64,000 bases of DNA from Brachycybe producta (GCA_036925085.1 JAUPFP010000003.1:11403008-11467007), one strand, 5' to 3'; shown: positions 9,067-22,370, counted from the stretch's first letter. Notes: a model not told the origin generated them from the letters alone. Numbers and translations: made by a program.

Positions 9067-12000
9067 ATGTCTTCAAAAATGACTAGGCAAATCAAAACTC
9101 TCAACGAATGTGAAGAGGACAACAACAACACCAAAGACAGTAATGATAACAGCAATCGAGACATCGATGGTGGTTGGGCATGGATTTTTCTATTGGCTAA
9201 CTTCATTGCTGGAATCCTGTCTGCTGGACAATTTTTCAACAATGGCTTGTATTTTTACATCTTTCTTAATGCTTTTGGAGAGTCTCGCAGCACAACGATG
9301 TGGATTACAGCCGCACAAAGTGCTGCCTGTGGTCTGGCTGGTAAATAACTCAATAGAACAGCTGTTTTTGTATTTTTTACGAAGTAGAAAATTTGTCAAT
9401 GTGTAATATCTTCATTGACCTCTTATAATATATTGTTTACCATTACATAAACCCTTTAGAGTTATTTTAATAATCAAAATACCTTAAATAGATTAAAGGT
9501 AAATACCAGGGTCACTAGAAAAGTTATAAACCATAGATATGAAGGAAGCAAAATATTCGGAAATAACTTTATTGTTTTTTAATATAGTCATTTCCCAACT
9601 GTAGACACTTCAGTGGCGTAGCCAGGATTTTTTTGAGGTAGTTGTCCAAAATTCTTTCTTCATATTAAAGCTAGTTGATCCGCGCCGCCTAGAAGAACTT
9701 TTAATTGTATGCATCGTATGAAATCAAAATGTGTGCAACGTTCCTTTCGCCGCGGTGAAAGAAACAGCACACAGTGGCGCGCCTGTGTGTGTGTGTGTGT
9801 GTGGGTTGTAGGCAAAAGGAACCAGCGGGTAAAACGCGCTCACGTGACATTCAGACACCACTCAGCTGTCTTCGTTTGCCAGCATACCTCGTGATAAACA
9901 ACAACACGTGTTAATTTTTATTGTGAAGTGTGAGCATTTAAGTAGTCTTCAACAAGTGGTGGAGTCAGTTTGGGGCAGTGCAGTGCTGCGCGCCATAGTG
10001 GGCAACTAGCTTAAAAGTCGCTAAGTTGAGCACCTATGATAGTAGCAGGATGGAAAGTGAGTTCTATAGGTACAGGTTAAGAGAATGAAAGAGAGAGAGA
10101 GAGGGAGAAAAAGTCTATCACATGTAAACACGGCTCTTTTTGGTATGTAGATAGAATTTTGGGATGGGGATACGGTTTCATGGACCCCCCCCCCCTGGCT
10201 ACGCCACTGATATACTTGTTCTATTTGTTTGGTAGTAATGAAATACCGATAAGAAGTTGTTTGTATTGGTCTGGAATTGAGGTTTTGCTGTTTCGAGAAC
10301 AGATAATAATCGCTGGAGACCAGATATGGACTGTACAGGCCGTAAGCGGTCATAAATAACAGTTGGCGTATTGTCTCAATAAAAATTTGATCACAGACTA
10401 TGTACTACCAAAGAGTACTTACACAGTGTGTGTGTGACTAAAATTCTCAATGAACTTGATTGGGACTTGTTAGCAGTTTGTAGGGCGGGTTTCATCCTTA
10501 ACATTCTTAAAACAAATGTTAGTGGGTCTTGTCCCATGCAGGCTGCTAGTACACCGTGTAAAGCTGCATACAGCATGGGTAGCAGTGGCCGCTCTAAAGC
10601 CGAAATTACACCGATGAAACCTTGTTCAACATGTAGCATGTGACGTGATGCACAATGTTTCTTTTGTGGCATGCATCATGTTGTCTGCTGTTGCCAATGT
10701 TTTCGATCCGGGTGGAAACAATACTGATGACGCATATACCGCAGTCTTGTTAGACATAGCGCGAGACAGAGACAGCACTATTACAATAATAAAATAGGAA
10801 TGTCGCTTGCAGCAAAAGTTTGTGAGTCACGCATGCAACAGTATGCTACAAGATGTCGCTTGCCACAATCTGCATGCTGCACAATGTTTCCTCGGTGTAA
10901 TTCTAGCTTAAGAAATTAGGAAAGACTTTTGCGCAAACGGACTCGTATTTCTGGTCATTTGAACCTAGGGCCAGTCGACAATGGAATTTGCTTCCAGAGG
11001 ATGCTGCACATGTGGAATGTTATGATTTGGGTAATTCTTTTGGGTGCTAAAGTATATATGATGATGCTGCTACTTATATTCAATTGGGGGATTGGTATCT
11101 ACGGGGAATACATGTTTATTTTGACAATGCATTTCTATGGTGCTTTTTGACTAAATGGTCTCTCTGAGCTGCTTGCAGAGTAATTATTCAAATTTTACAA
11201 AACGTTGTTCTATAATTGTATATAATAACTGATTTTCCACTTATGTCATAACACATTCGTAACCTTTTTAATTTACTTGAAGGAATCATGTCGAGCAATA
11301 TAATAGTGAAACAAGGACATCGAAGGACTATGATTATGGGTTCTCTCATCATGGGTACGAGCTACGGCATGGCGTTCTTTGCCAATTCAGTGCCATATGC
11401 AGTAGTTTGCTTTACCGCAGCAGGTGAGACTGATTAATGTTCTGGCCAACTAACTATACAATGTTATTACATCATTTTTTCGTATATTTTTTGTTCTCAC
11501 TTTGTTTATGCTCTGGTTAAATATATAAACCAATTTAAGCGGTCATTTTAGGTGCATAAATTGAAAGTAAACGTTGTTTCAGAAATAGCATTAAGCTGAT
11601 TTTACAGTAAAAGCTATTTGAACACTTTGTTTATGCTGTTTTTTAGAAGCAAAATCAAGAAAAAAAAACTTGAGTGTTCTTGAATCTAGTGGAAATATGA
11701 AATGATTGAGGCTAAATTTCTATTAATCTGAAACATTTTGGATATGTGTTTTTCTTTTTGTTGTAAGGTGTTTTAAAAACTGTAAATGTTCCTCAGACTT
11801 TTTTTATTTTTGCCTATAAAAAGTTTAATAATATTATTATTAATAATAATATAATAATATATTTTATTCACATGTGAAATTTTAGAAGAAGTTTACACAA
11901 CTTATATGCATCCAAATAAAAAAAACAAAATGTAAAAAGTTCAAAAGGTCAAACAATACTAGCCTACCAAAGCACGTTCAGTTATGAATTAGAAAAATTT

Positions 12001-13928
12001 CAATTTATACAAGTAATGTCTAAAAACCTCAACCAATACAGAATCTACTATATTCTCAAAGAGTGAGTTCCATGTAAATAATAGTGCTATTCAGGATGCA
12101 ATATTTTATATGATTTCTCTTTTCCCCAACAAACACAATCTTAGATCATGACTTCTAGTGATTGAATACAAATATTGAATATACATAAACAATTCCGTAT
12201 ACGAATTTCTATAAAAGTACTTGTTCAGCATATCAGTCTTCATTAAAGTGCATACAGTTTTGTTACTTTTAATCAGTCTATATATGACAAATTCGCAGAC
12301 CAGTCCTTTGACTAAAACGAAACATTTGTAGACAAAGTATGGTGACCAAACTAGTGAGGCAAACTACAACTGGAATACCATAACATACAAAAGCTTTAAT
12401 TGGTACTTCTGGTGGACTATATCTAAATACTGTTAAAAATAATCCTGCTTTTTAACATATTTTTTTAATATTTTGTCACAATGACCAGAAATGGACAATT
12501 ATGAATCAATCATTAATTTCGAAGAAAGCAACGTGAAAATGCTGTTAAGTGATTCTGCTACAAGTCCTAGTTTCTAACACACTTTCAAGTTTTCTAGTGT
12601 TGCTCTTGAAATGCACATGAACCAGTGTTTGAAAATTAGCTTTTCAAGAAAAAAATGAAAAATTCAAATTTATATAATAGGGTAATTTGAAACTTTATTC
12701 TAAGTTTTTTAAACACATATGAAAATACTTTTATAGCACTAATCTGGATTCTGAAAAAAAAATAGAAGAAAATAATAAAATTCATAAACTTGCTTTTGAA
12801 ATAAAGTTTAGTTTGAATACGTAATTTATTTTACTTAATTGCATTTTAAGGTGTGGGCAGTTCATTGCTTATCAGCAGTAACATCACTTCAGTTGGGTTG
12901 TATTTCAAGAAAAAACTTAGCATGGCAACTGGAATAGTTTTGGCCGGAGCAGGTCTCGGCACAACAATAATTGGACTCGAGATCGAGTGGGCAGTTGATG
13001 CCTTTGGATGGCGAGGATCAATGTTGATACAGTCAGCACTTCTTTTTCAAATATGTGTTTGTGCAGCAACAATCTATGACATCTCTCCTTCTTCATCGAA
13101 ACAGAAATTGTCAAGGGACTCGAAATCCTCGTCACTCGAAAGTGAAAACAAAATAAATACGGTTACTTCAAGTAACGACACCAATGACAAATTAAATGAT
13201 GGCGAATCTTCGACAACTGCATTGACATTCCTTTTTGACGTAAGATTCTGGATTCAAATTATCGGATTCACATTTTACTTTGCGAGTGTTGTGATTATTT
13301 TTCAAGTACTCAAAGATTATGTAGTCAGCAATCATTTCAGCTTTCAGTATAGTCTTGTAATGGTTTGTAACGGCGTTGGCAATTGTCTTGGAAGATTTTG
13401 CGGAGGCATCTTGGCATCTCTTTTCACACCAGTATTACTTGGCAGTATCGTCACTATTTTGTGTGGTTTGGCCATTAGCATGCTCCTGTTTACATCCTTC
13501 GATTGGGTCGTATTACTTGGTATCATGTTATTTGGATTTACCAATGGACTACAAGGTGCACCGCATACATTAAGTTGGGTATCCTTATTTGGTCAGGAAC
13601 TGATGCCCGTCGTGTTTGGGTTCAGTATGGTTGCTGGTGTCATGCCAACTTTGGTGATGTCTCCATTAGCGGGTTAGTGAGTCACACGCAAAGCTGCTTA
13701 ATTTTTAGTTTTCAGTAAATTTATAATTTCCATTTTTCTGTTTCAGGTTATATTGTGGATGAAACCGGATCATTTATGCCAGTGGTTTTCTTAGCGTCCT
13801 CTTGTATGCTCATAAGTGGATTGTTGTTTTTTCTTACACACGTCATTCATAACCGGAAATTAGGGATTCATACTTTTGATCATAGCATTGGCCTGTCAGA
13901 AGTTGCTACTATTCGTTTTATTCACTGA
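9067..13928 (+). CDS. monocarboxylate transporter-like protein (SLC16, major facilitator superfamily)
   Basis: Four exons join in frame with phase-1 GT-AG introns: 9067-9340, 11283-11423, 12851-13672 and 13747-13928 (472 aa). SLC16 proteins are 12-helix plasma-membrane carriers for lactate, pyruvate or other monocarboxylates and aromatic amino acids, often proton-coupled. Two family signatures are visible: DGGWAW at residues 34-39 entering helix 1, and YFKKKLSMATG at 156-166 in the helix 4-5 region. The N-terminus is acidic and Asn-rich. A Ser/Asn-rich loop at about 212-262 separates the two six-helix halves, as in the family. Length is normal. The start could also be the second ATG at 9079. 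Introns 1 and 2 are about 1.9 and 1.4 kb; intron 1 holds a hAT-like element. Substrate cannot be predicted. Confidence 0.85.
9611..10209. mobile_element. hAT-like non-autonomous element in transporter intron 1
   Basis: Begins CAGTGGCGTAGCCAGG and ends with its complement, CCTGGCTACGCCACTG. The flanking octamers AGACACTT and ATATACTT match at six of eight positions, a decayed 8-bp target duplication. CAG...CTG ends and 8-bp duplications are hAT hallmarks. It contains a (TG)n run and no transposase. Confidence 0.7.
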
Positions 13929-13981
13929 AATTAAACCATTAAACACTTTTTTAATACACCATATTAGTGTTTTTTTAATAT

Positions 13982-13987
13982 AATAAA
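13982..13987 (+). other. polyadenylation signal of the transporter gene
   Basis: AATAAA lies 54 bases after the transporter stop codon. Confidence 0.6.
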
Positions 13988-14309
13988 GTTTGCCTACCCA
14001 CCAAATGGCTTTGCTTATCCCAACCATAATCTTCATTGTCCAACCACAGCCACCCTTGACCCCTGCTCATAGCAGAACCTTCTTTACTAGGAACTAATGC
14101 TCTTGAGACACTACATGAACTATTTCATAACAGATTTACATTGTAATTGATAAGCTTTATTCAACATCGTAGTACTCAAGTACTGCAATATCTCAAAATT
14201 GTTTTAAATACAGCCAAAACCTCTTGTGAAAACAATGTTAATTGGGCATGGCCACGAAAACTCCATAAATTATATTAACAAGCCTCCTCAATTCGACCCT
14301 AGAATGTGT

Positions 14310-14770
14310 ATGATGTTACTCCCGGCACCAGAATACGATCTGTTCAAGGGTATCCACAGCTTTCTCACAAACACACAAACTATTACTACAAATCTTAAAC
14401 CTTGTTAAATAAGAATTGAAAGGAACATGACCAGATATTACTTTGGCCAACTTGCTAGCCACAATCCTACCAGTCCTAACCGTCATCCATAGCAATGACA
14501 TATAGTATCGATGTAGCATCCACACAAATAAACACCATATAAGGATCCGTGTCTCATCTCTCCATTTCTCCTATCATATTACCAGCAGCCAAAAGTTCTG
14601 CCTTGAAAACACTACACTCACCGGCCATCTTGCCTCTTTTTTGTTGCAAGAACCTGATCGCCCTGCACAAGTGTCGAGGCCCATTGTGTATTACCTCCCA
14701 ATTTAGACCCGTCCGAGTATCCTATCAAACGATCTTAGTTTTGTAGTAGATCATCGTCATAGTTTTCGGC
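14310..14770 (-). pseudogene. fragment of an I-group non-LTR retrotransposon (RNase H and C-terminal part)
   Basis: On the minus strand one frame near 14740-14590 has a YSDGSKLGG motif typical of a retroelement RNase H start. Near 14525-14316 another frame carries KVISGHVPFNSYLTRF followed by CVCEKAVDTLEQIVFWC, the Cys-rich tail that ends ORF2 in R1, I and Jockey-like elements. The frames are shifted and contain stops, so this is a dead 3' fragment. Confidence 0.55.
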
Positions 14771-16301
14771 CAAGATAATTAAAGAATAATGAATTGTTTG
14801 GTTGCATATTTATATTGTTATGTACAGAACTGAATCAGTTATTGTAATTTGAATTTGGTGCATTTCACGTCCTAGGGAGTTTTACATGGATCAGTGAAAT
14901 ACATGTCAGAACTACATGAACCACCCAAAATCTCCGCAATGTCCAATAAATCCAATAACATCCCCGTTTCCGTAGGGTTAGTAGAGAGATCTCTGCTAGC
15001 CATCTAGAAGTGTCGAATGGATGTTGATGATTAAGTCTTTCGGTCTATTGGCTCCTGTGTTGCTACTTAACCACCAGGGACACAAGGGTCGGTACCTCAG
15101 GAGACCTGTGGTAGAGAATATTGTAGAGATGTCGTCTTACACGTGGCTGCTGGAGGCTTCCTTCTTAGCTGGTCGAATCATCTTCTATGTGGCGACTGTA
15201 ATGCAAAGTCCCACTCCCCAGAAAATAACTAAGTCCACACATCGAATGTATATTTACAACAAGATACTTTATTCAAAAACAGCGACTTGCTGTGGATTGA
15301 GAGCATCAGTGGTGTCTAGTTCGTAAGATGTAACCAGTCTGATCTCTCAATCCACACGGTCCAATATTTATACAAAATATTACAATGAAACATGTGATTG
15401 CTAACACAAAGGCACCAGGTGTGTCCAAGATCTTTGAACACCACCAGGACCTTTAATTAATTACATTAATTGCAAAACGAAAACATCTATAAGATGTATA
15501 AAATATAACAATCAAGAAGGATCTTCGTTGATCCTTCTAATAATAACTTTGTAAAAGACTCTCACGTCCAAGAGTTTTGCATCGTTGATTTCTCTAGGAT
15601 GCGTCCTATTAAATCAACGATACAACCCTCTTGGCTATTGTTCTCATCCTGGAGGACAGGGAGTCATCGCCGCGATGGCCTCCCAGCCACCCCCAAGCAT
15701 GAGGTGAGAACCTCCGTTAATATTTCTTATTTTACAGGGTGATTCAAAATAACGAACGAATTCAATCGCTGAATTCGTTACAATTGTTTTAAATAGCTAG
15801 GTTATGGTTTGGTTTGTTTCTTTTGTTTCATTTTAGTGCAGAATTAATTTTAAAATACATTTAACAAAAACGAAACGTTTCTACTTTTTTATTCTTCTTG
15901 TTACCTGACAACAGTGCCTGAGTCTGTGATGTCATTTTGACACCAGATTTTAACTACAAGTGAAAACTTGAACATGAAACCTCTTTAATGAATGTTTTCT
16001 GAAAAAATATATATAAAATATCGGTAAAAATAATGCACAGAGTTTGAATTCCAACGTTATTTCTATTGAAAACAAAGTAACATGGACAAAAGGGTTAAAT
16101 TATTTCCACCCCTTTATTTTTTAAACTTTGACTTGTGCTACATAAATTAGACCTTGATGTTCCTATATGTACAGACTTCTCTTGGTAGGTTTATTTAAAA
16201 TGATTTTTTTAGGCGTCATCTGCTGTTTTTCCCTCAGAATTAAGTTTGCCAGTGCCACGTACAACCTCTTAAGATTCAGTGGCTTGGGTCTAAAGGACAG
16301 T
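14771..16301. other. gene-free stretch with possible solo-LTR-like sequence
   Basis: No gene is supported. About 15200-15740 is richer in GC than its surroundings and contains, near 15260, a TACTTTATTC string that on the minus strand would be a polyadenylation-type signal, so an old LTR is possible. No matching terminal repeat was found. Confidence 0.25.
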
Positions 16302-16401
16302 TATATAATTAGTTTTGATCTGAACTGATGATCAGACGAAACTGAAAGTTACTTTCAGTTTCGTCTGATTATCAGGTCCAATAAAACTAATTTTATAATT
16401 G
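16302..16401. repeat. 100-bp near-perfect hairpin
   Basis: The left arm (AATTAGTTTTGATCTG... ending ACTGAAAG) pairs with the right arm (CTTTCAGTTTCGTCTG... ending AAAACTAATT) over about 48 nt around a tiny centre near 16351. The inner 18 pairs around CAGACGAAACTGAAAG are perfect. The loop is too small for a typical microRNA precursor; a small foldback element is more likely. Confidence 0.75.
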
Positions 16402-16883
16402 CTATTCCAAAAATTAAGATGACCTTAGTCAATTTAAAATTAAAATAAAAAATTGTCTCTAAAACATCGACAAAACACCACTCAATGCTCAGAAATTTAA
16501 TTATGGGTTGTTGCAATACATTTGACAACAACTGTAGATAAATAGCTATTTAATTAAACACTTGAAGGGCAAGTTTTTTTTATAATGTACATTGTATTAA
16601 TATTTAACCTTCATCACAATCATAAAACAGAAACAAGAAATAAGTCTATCAGGTTTCAGACATAGGGCAGTAATTGGAAACTTAACAGTCAAAAGCTCTA
16701 AAGAGTCCTCGTATGGAGGAGGCTATGGTGCAATATTACCATATACACATTCTTTTACATTCTCATCCACTCAATGAAAGTCATCCGTATTAAATTTAAT
16801 CATCTACAGAAAGCTTGTATGTGAATTAGATGATTGCTTTCTGTAAAAGAGTAGTAGCATCTGGAGACTTGGAGCGTCCGACT
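16402..16883. other. no feature recognised
   Basis: AT-rich sequence; I see no open frame, repeat or regulatory site I can support. Confidence 0.4.
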
Positions 16884-17190
16884 CAGGGCCGTGGCTAACC
16901 AGCCCCCCCCCCAAAAAAAGGTTGAAATGGCGTAAAATTGGTCCTATGTTTTTTTTTTGCTCCAAACGTTTTTCTAGTTATTTTATTATTTTCGAAATGT
17001 GAATTTATTTCTTTATTTTAATATAAATGGTTTTTTTGGCGATTCTTCTTAACATGTGGCCTATGGACCTCAACTGTGAGACAACCAGGGCCGTTTTTAG
17101 AGGTAGGCAAAAAGTAAAAGTCAGCTAATAGGGGGCGGGCGGCAAAATGATTAGATGCCCGTCCTTAAATTTTTTTTTGCCACGGCCCTG
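16884..17190. mobile_element. hAT-type MITE with perfect 8-bp target duplication
   Basis: Begins CAGGGCCGTGGC and ends GCCACGGCCCTG. GTCCGACT is present immediately on both sides (16876-16883 and 17191-17198). The 307-bp body has no coding capacity. The intact duplication implies a comparatively recent insertion. Confidence 0.85.
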
Positions 17191-17394
17191 GTCCGACTGC
17201 GAGTCATCTTTATGCTGATAGTCTTTAGGTTAGGTTGTTAGGTTACACAATAGATGGCGCTGAAAAGTGCGTGACGACGACTTCAAGCCGCCAAATGCTA
17301 TTGTAAAAGAGTAGATGGAGCCTTTGTCTCATTACTTAAGACAGTAGGCCCTAAGTAATCCAGAGTTTCACGTGCCATGGGACACTGTTAATGT

Positions 17395-17800
17395 TGATGC
17401 ACAAAAGTTGCCTAAACGGCAGTTTGAAACCCCAAAATTTACCTTAATACATGTATAATATATTAAGGAGTATACCCAATTTTTCTTAAAACTGAAAGAT
17501 GATTTTAAAAGCCGAGATGTGGCTAGCAAGATAGCAAGATGGACCTTTTTTAAGATCACTGGTCTGTAACATGGGTCAAGCAAATTAGCATAATTCCAAA
17601 TTGTATAAAATAAAAGCTGTTTAAATATTGCAATAAATCGAAGTTAATACCTAGCCACAACATTCAATAAGAGATTCCGACTTCCGTTATTGTTAAAAAA
17701 AATCAACTTAAAGTCACTAACGTGAACATCAAATTGTGTCTATGGAGTCTTGCAGCACATGCACGCTGGAGTGCCTAGGCTAGTAATTAAAGATCGCCTG
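17395..17800. repeat. uninterrupted relative of the repeat at 5.3/7.9 kb
   Basis: Similar to 5271-5545 joined directly to 7862-8060. It runs through the junction without the 2.3 kb insertion and so serves as an empty-site reference. Confidence 0.65.
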
Positions 17801-17934
17801 TCAGGACAAACAATTTACCTGTTACAGTGAAACCCCTCGGAGTTTATTGTGCAGAGTTTCTGGCATTAGTTTCTTATTAATTTATTATGGTCATTGTACG
17901 TACACATTGGCTAAACAAAAATCATTTATAAATA

Positions 17935-18915
17935 CAGGGTATGCCAAAATTATGTTAACACTTATAAGTCTTATATGCAATGAACATTTAAATGTTTTTC
18001 TTTTGGATAGCCTTTGCAATGGCCTCCCATAATCTGGCGCCCCGCCACTTCTGGTTGTGCGGTATGTAGCAATGGACAACAGGTTTTCCGGCCTTGAGTA
18101 CATACAATTCCACATACACAATACTGTGAGCTTTTGACATCGACCATTTTGTTTTACCAACCTGTAGATGATATTTTCTGTAACTCGTTCTTCTCTGCAT
18201 CGCGCGGTGCCCGCGCGGAGAAGTTCCGAGCTGCAGAGAGAGTTGGATGGAGATGGATTGTGGTCATTCTTCTGCATGGGGGTGAAATCTATGCAGCAGG
18301 GTGTCGGCCATCCCTTTCTCTTCCGGTCGATGCTGATATACATCTTCCCCTTTCGGTACGCCGACAGGAGAAGATGTTGTAGCTGCTTCGGAATCGTATA
18401 CCTCCTGCCTTATGTAGTCTCCGGCCTCTGAAGAGAAGTTGATTACTTAATACATAAAGACAATGCTGCTTCTTGTTATAACGCTTTATTCATCTTCGTA
18501 TGGAAACACAGAATACAAAGGTCGAATTATGAATACTAACAGTGTGTTTTCATGCCCATGATGTGGTACGGATAAGATCAACGTAATACAATTTAGGCAA
18601 GGACAAGAACTAACTACAAAGAGGAACATGGTCCTTTTATACTTTGGACCTGTGTACACCTGCGAGGTGTAACCAGGTCCAAGTGACCATGGTCCTACGT
18701 GTATTAATCTGCCACTTGAGTATGAGTCAGATAGATGAGTCAGAGGGAAGGGAGGGACGGTTGAGAGTTGTTTACCCCCCCCCCCCCGGGCTATGGTTTT
18801 GGCGGGATCACGAATTACAGTGTGTTACAATACAATAAAGATTGATAAATGGAAAAACATTTATTCATTTATTGTAATCAACATTTAAGTGTTAACATAA
18901 TTTTCACATACCCTG
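17935..18915. mobile_element. Tc1/mariner-like element ends flanked by TA
   Basis: The left end reads CAGGGTATGCCAAAATTATG then TTAACACTTA. The complement of the right end reads CAGGGTATGTGAAAATTATG then TTAACACTTA: two mismatches in about 30. TA flanks both ends (17933-17934 and 18916-18917), the target of Tc1/mariner transposons. The interior is mostly the second copy of the LTR-like family; no transposase with a recognisable DDE/DDD triad was found. Confidence 0.6.
17990..18829 (-). mobile_element. LTR-like repeat family, copy 2, with reading frame of unknown function
   Basis: On the minus strand it starts TGTAACA at 18829. A TATAAAAGGACC box lies near 18640 and an AATAAA near 18489, as in copy 1. 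The following 150-codon frame (18343-17891) contains CIDFTPM and RAGTAR motifs shared with copy 1 and then a Cys-rich stretch. The shared peptide suggests that the element encodes or once encoded a protein; I cannot name it. Confidence 0.5.
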
Positions 18916-18917
18916 TA

Positions 18918-20540
18918 TATTGAGGAAGCAATGTGTAAGATACGGAAATATATCCTCTGTCACTATAACCAAATATTTAATAAAATTGAAGAGGTTTGTC
19001 TCGAGTATGCCATCTGTTCAAATATTAAAAAATACAAATACCGAAAAAACTAAATAAAATAATTTTTATATTGAATGATTTCTAGGTTATTGCAATCTTA
19101 AGCACAAAAAAGTGTAATTAATGGGAAAAAAATAATAACCGCAATATAAAAATTCCAGCTGTGGTTTGTTTATCTTTTATTTGCCAGTGTGTTGACAGAT
19201 TGCTAACCACCGAAATCACTTTGAAATTGTTTTTTCTTAGTTGGGTTTTTAAATAATCGAGAATAGATTTATGTAATGTTATACAGGCCATTGATCAATT
19301 GCACAATTCATATAAAAAACTAACCATAATTAATTAAGGGTACCTCATATTTTTAAAATATTTTTAAATTATTAACCAGTTAGTCGTGGTTATGAAAAAT
19401 CAAAAATTAATCTTGAATTATTTTATTACTTTTAACACGAGTTGGAAATAACAAGATTTTTCATTAAATCGTGATAATTTTCACAAGATCGGTCCAAAGA
19501 AGTTGTAAAATGAAACTTGTAAATTATGCAAGTTTTTAATGATAAACAAAACTGAAAGAAGTAAAAAGAAAATGAAAATGTTGTATTCATAGCACTGTTT
19601 TCTGTTTCATTACTCAACAGTAGGGATGCGCGCGCGCATTTCAGAAAGGAAGAAAAAAAAACATGAAAATTCACTAATTGACTAATTGCTTCCTATAAAA
19701 TAAAAATAAATAATTTCAAATCCTGTGTTTTGTTTATACACCATCAATTATTTCTTAAATTAATTTATAAATGTGGAATGCGTGTGTATAACGACATATA
19801 TGTTACATTATTTATTCAAACTTGCATTAATTTAGAACATGTTCTATTTTTCTTAAATGATTTGTTAACATTTTCTGCGCATTAATCTTTTGCGCATCTA
19901 CTTTTAGAGCACTTTCTCATGCTCAGCATTTTTTTAAGTAATTTGCAAAGCTGTTTACGTTTTTAAAGAGCGATGCGCTCTACAACTCTCCAATTCTCTT
20001 TTATCCGAGGTTACAAGGTTAGAGATATGGTAAACTGTCACACTAGACACTACGCACTGTTCTGCGCACATTATCTATGTAAAAAGTTGGGAATACTTTT
20101 ACATGTGTATAACCGCCGATTGACACTTATAAATGAATTTATACATTTTATTTACCAAATCATTGACGAAATGATTCATAATTTAATTTACACAATTATG
20201 AAAGAAAAAATTGTAGGTGTATTACGGGCTTTATACCTTGTACACACATGAGTTAAATGAATTCAAATTAAATGTGTTTAGGTGAATTATACGGATTCCA
20301 GTTAAGGACATGAACCAATTAAAAATTGACTTTATTAAATTAATATTTTAAATTGAAATATTAAATAAATATTTTGTCAATAGTTTATATACTGTATTAT
20401 ATTTAAGTATTAACTCAATATTTTCAGATTATTAACTGAATAAATTGAATTTGACATATTGTTTGTTTGCCCTTCACAGGGCTCTGTAGAACACGTTTAT
20501 TATTTAAATGCATTTAAATTATCAGGTGTGCACTAGGTAT
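18918..20540. other. gene-free AT-rich stretch
   Basis: Very AT-rich with only short, composition-driven open frames. No repeat structure or gene recognised. Confidence 0.5.
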
Positions 20541-21014
20541 AAGGCTGGTTTCACACAGTCCAGGTTTGCTGTCCGAGAGATTTCCCAGTCTGTCAGCGCC
20601 CGGATGCTCTCTTCACATGATAAAGAATATGTATCAGAGTTTCTTCTGGGTCCAGTGTTTTTCTCAATGTTGAGAGCAGGTTTTTCGCGAGTTGCGATGA
20701 ATAGCTGCAGAGAAAAAACTTACTTTGTGCTCAACACCAAAAAAGCACTCAAGAGGACAAAATATCCGGATCATGAAAAGGCTCGCATTGCACACTGTTG
20801 TCTGCTGTAATGCAATCCGGGCAAATGCCCGTCAGAGACCCGGAGGTTTTTAGCAGGGTGATCCGAGTGTTTTTAAGTCAGGACGGAGTTTTGCCTGGGT
20901 CCGGTGGGTATGAAAAACCCCATGCCTTCCTATATGTAGCTATTTGTCCGGGTAACAGACGTTACAGACGAAAAACTCGGACTGGCAAAACCATTACCGT
21001 GTGAAACCAGTCTT
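20541..21014. mobile_element. non-autonomous DNA transposon (MITE) with GGCTGGTTTCACAC ends
   Basis: The left end is AAGGCTGGTTTCACACAG and the complement of the right end is AAGACTGGTTTCACACGG. The 474-bp body is more GC-rich than the surrounding DNA and has only short frames. A clear target duplication was not found. Confidence 0.65.
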
Positions 21015-22288
21015 AGATTTTAGTTGAAAAGCATTAAAAATGAAAAGTTAAAATATGATTTAATGTATGATTTTTAACTCAGTGATTTAATCACTTGATT
21101 TAATCATTTTGATTAAACCATGCCAAAACTGCTTTTAACTCAGCATCGCAGTCATTCAAAACGTAATTTATTTCAATATTTATTTATTAATTGTTTGTTG
21201 AATTCTATGTATGTGTGGTATTCTTAGTGATTACTAAGTCAAAGTTCAAAGTCTCATGAACTTTTTTTTGATAGGAAGTCTCCTGTCAAAGTTGTTCAGT
21301 TTAGAGCACTACCTTTGGCTTAGAAACTAAAATCATAAACGTCACCATTTCCTAAATAATTTATTCGCACTGTCTATAAAAAGCAGCAATAAAAAGTATA
21401 TACAATAAATAACAGCAATTGGGTCATTGTAGAAATAGAATACCGGTGTTATGGGTCTTATGGTCATGGCCCTCATATCATGAAGCGCGGCCCCAGACCA
21501 GGATCTTTGGTGCCCCCCATACATACCGCTAAAATTAAGGGCCGCCCGTCCAGTAATCGCTTTCTATTGCAATAATTAATTTTAGTTGGACAGACAAAAC
21601 AAAAGTCAATATTTTATGAAGTCGCTTTTTATCTTCTGTTCATCTCACTTAGCTGGCCGACCCGCCACGCCAGGCCCCCTTAATCTCGGGCACCAGGCTA
21701 GAGCCCTGTCAGCCCCCTAGTCAAGACACTCAAAGCAACGTTGTCGTTCTACTGAGATATGATAACGGAGGTACCGATATAAAAGGAAGCACAAGTTTTC
21801 AATGAAGTCATTTCGAAATTTACATATTTGCAAGACAAAAGAAAAATTTACTAAATTTTATTAAATTACTAAATTTACTAAAACCAATGACTAACACACA
21901 AGAAAAGGAGAAAACTTCATGGAAAGTATTTAAAAAAAAATGAAAAACAAGGCTTTTATAAAGCGTTTACACAATTAGACGAAAAAAATCAAAGAGAATT
22001 GTTGCACAATTACAAAACATGAATTGGTTAAATAAAAAAAGATCAATTGATGTCTTCTGGACAAGTTTCTCACTGATGTCAGCATCAGCAATGTCGTGAT
22101 GAGAACGTAGAATATTTTTAAACACTTGATAATTTACGATTTAATTTTCATTTTAACATTTACTCTTAATTTTCTGTAAAGATTACAAATTACAATTGCA
22201 AAAATACTACGCAAGCAGCCTGTTGGCCTATGGCAGAGGGATCTTAAGATCCACGTGCTGTAAGATGCATTGTCAATATATAAATACT
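21015..22288. other. gene-free stretch left of the retrotransposon cluster
   Basis: AT-rich sequence. About 21460-21730 is more GC-rich (runs of CCCCCC, GGCCGCCCG) and may be transposon debris. No gene is supported. Confidence 0.4.
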
Positions 22289-22319
22289 ACAAAAAATAAC
22301 TGCATTGCAAATATAAAAT

Positions 22320-22326
<7 letters not shown>
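22289..22326 (+). repeat. left arm of a perfect 38-nt inverted repeat
   Basis: Starts ACAAAAAATAACTGCATTGC and is the exact reverse complement of 41772-41809. Before the two retrotransposons inserted, the two arms were separated only by (TA)n. Confidence 0.9.

Positions 22327-22367
<41 letters not shown>
22327..22367. repeat. (TA)n microsatellite, left remnant
   Basis: Uninterrupted TA repeat ending exactly where the first LTR begins. The other remnants are 31276-31285 and 41677-41771. Confidence 0.9.

Positions 22368-22370
<3 letters not shown>

Noticed and set aside
19973-20251. 92-codon open frame in AT-rich DNA
   Set aside because: No domain, no splice partners and no repeat relationship; consistent with chance.
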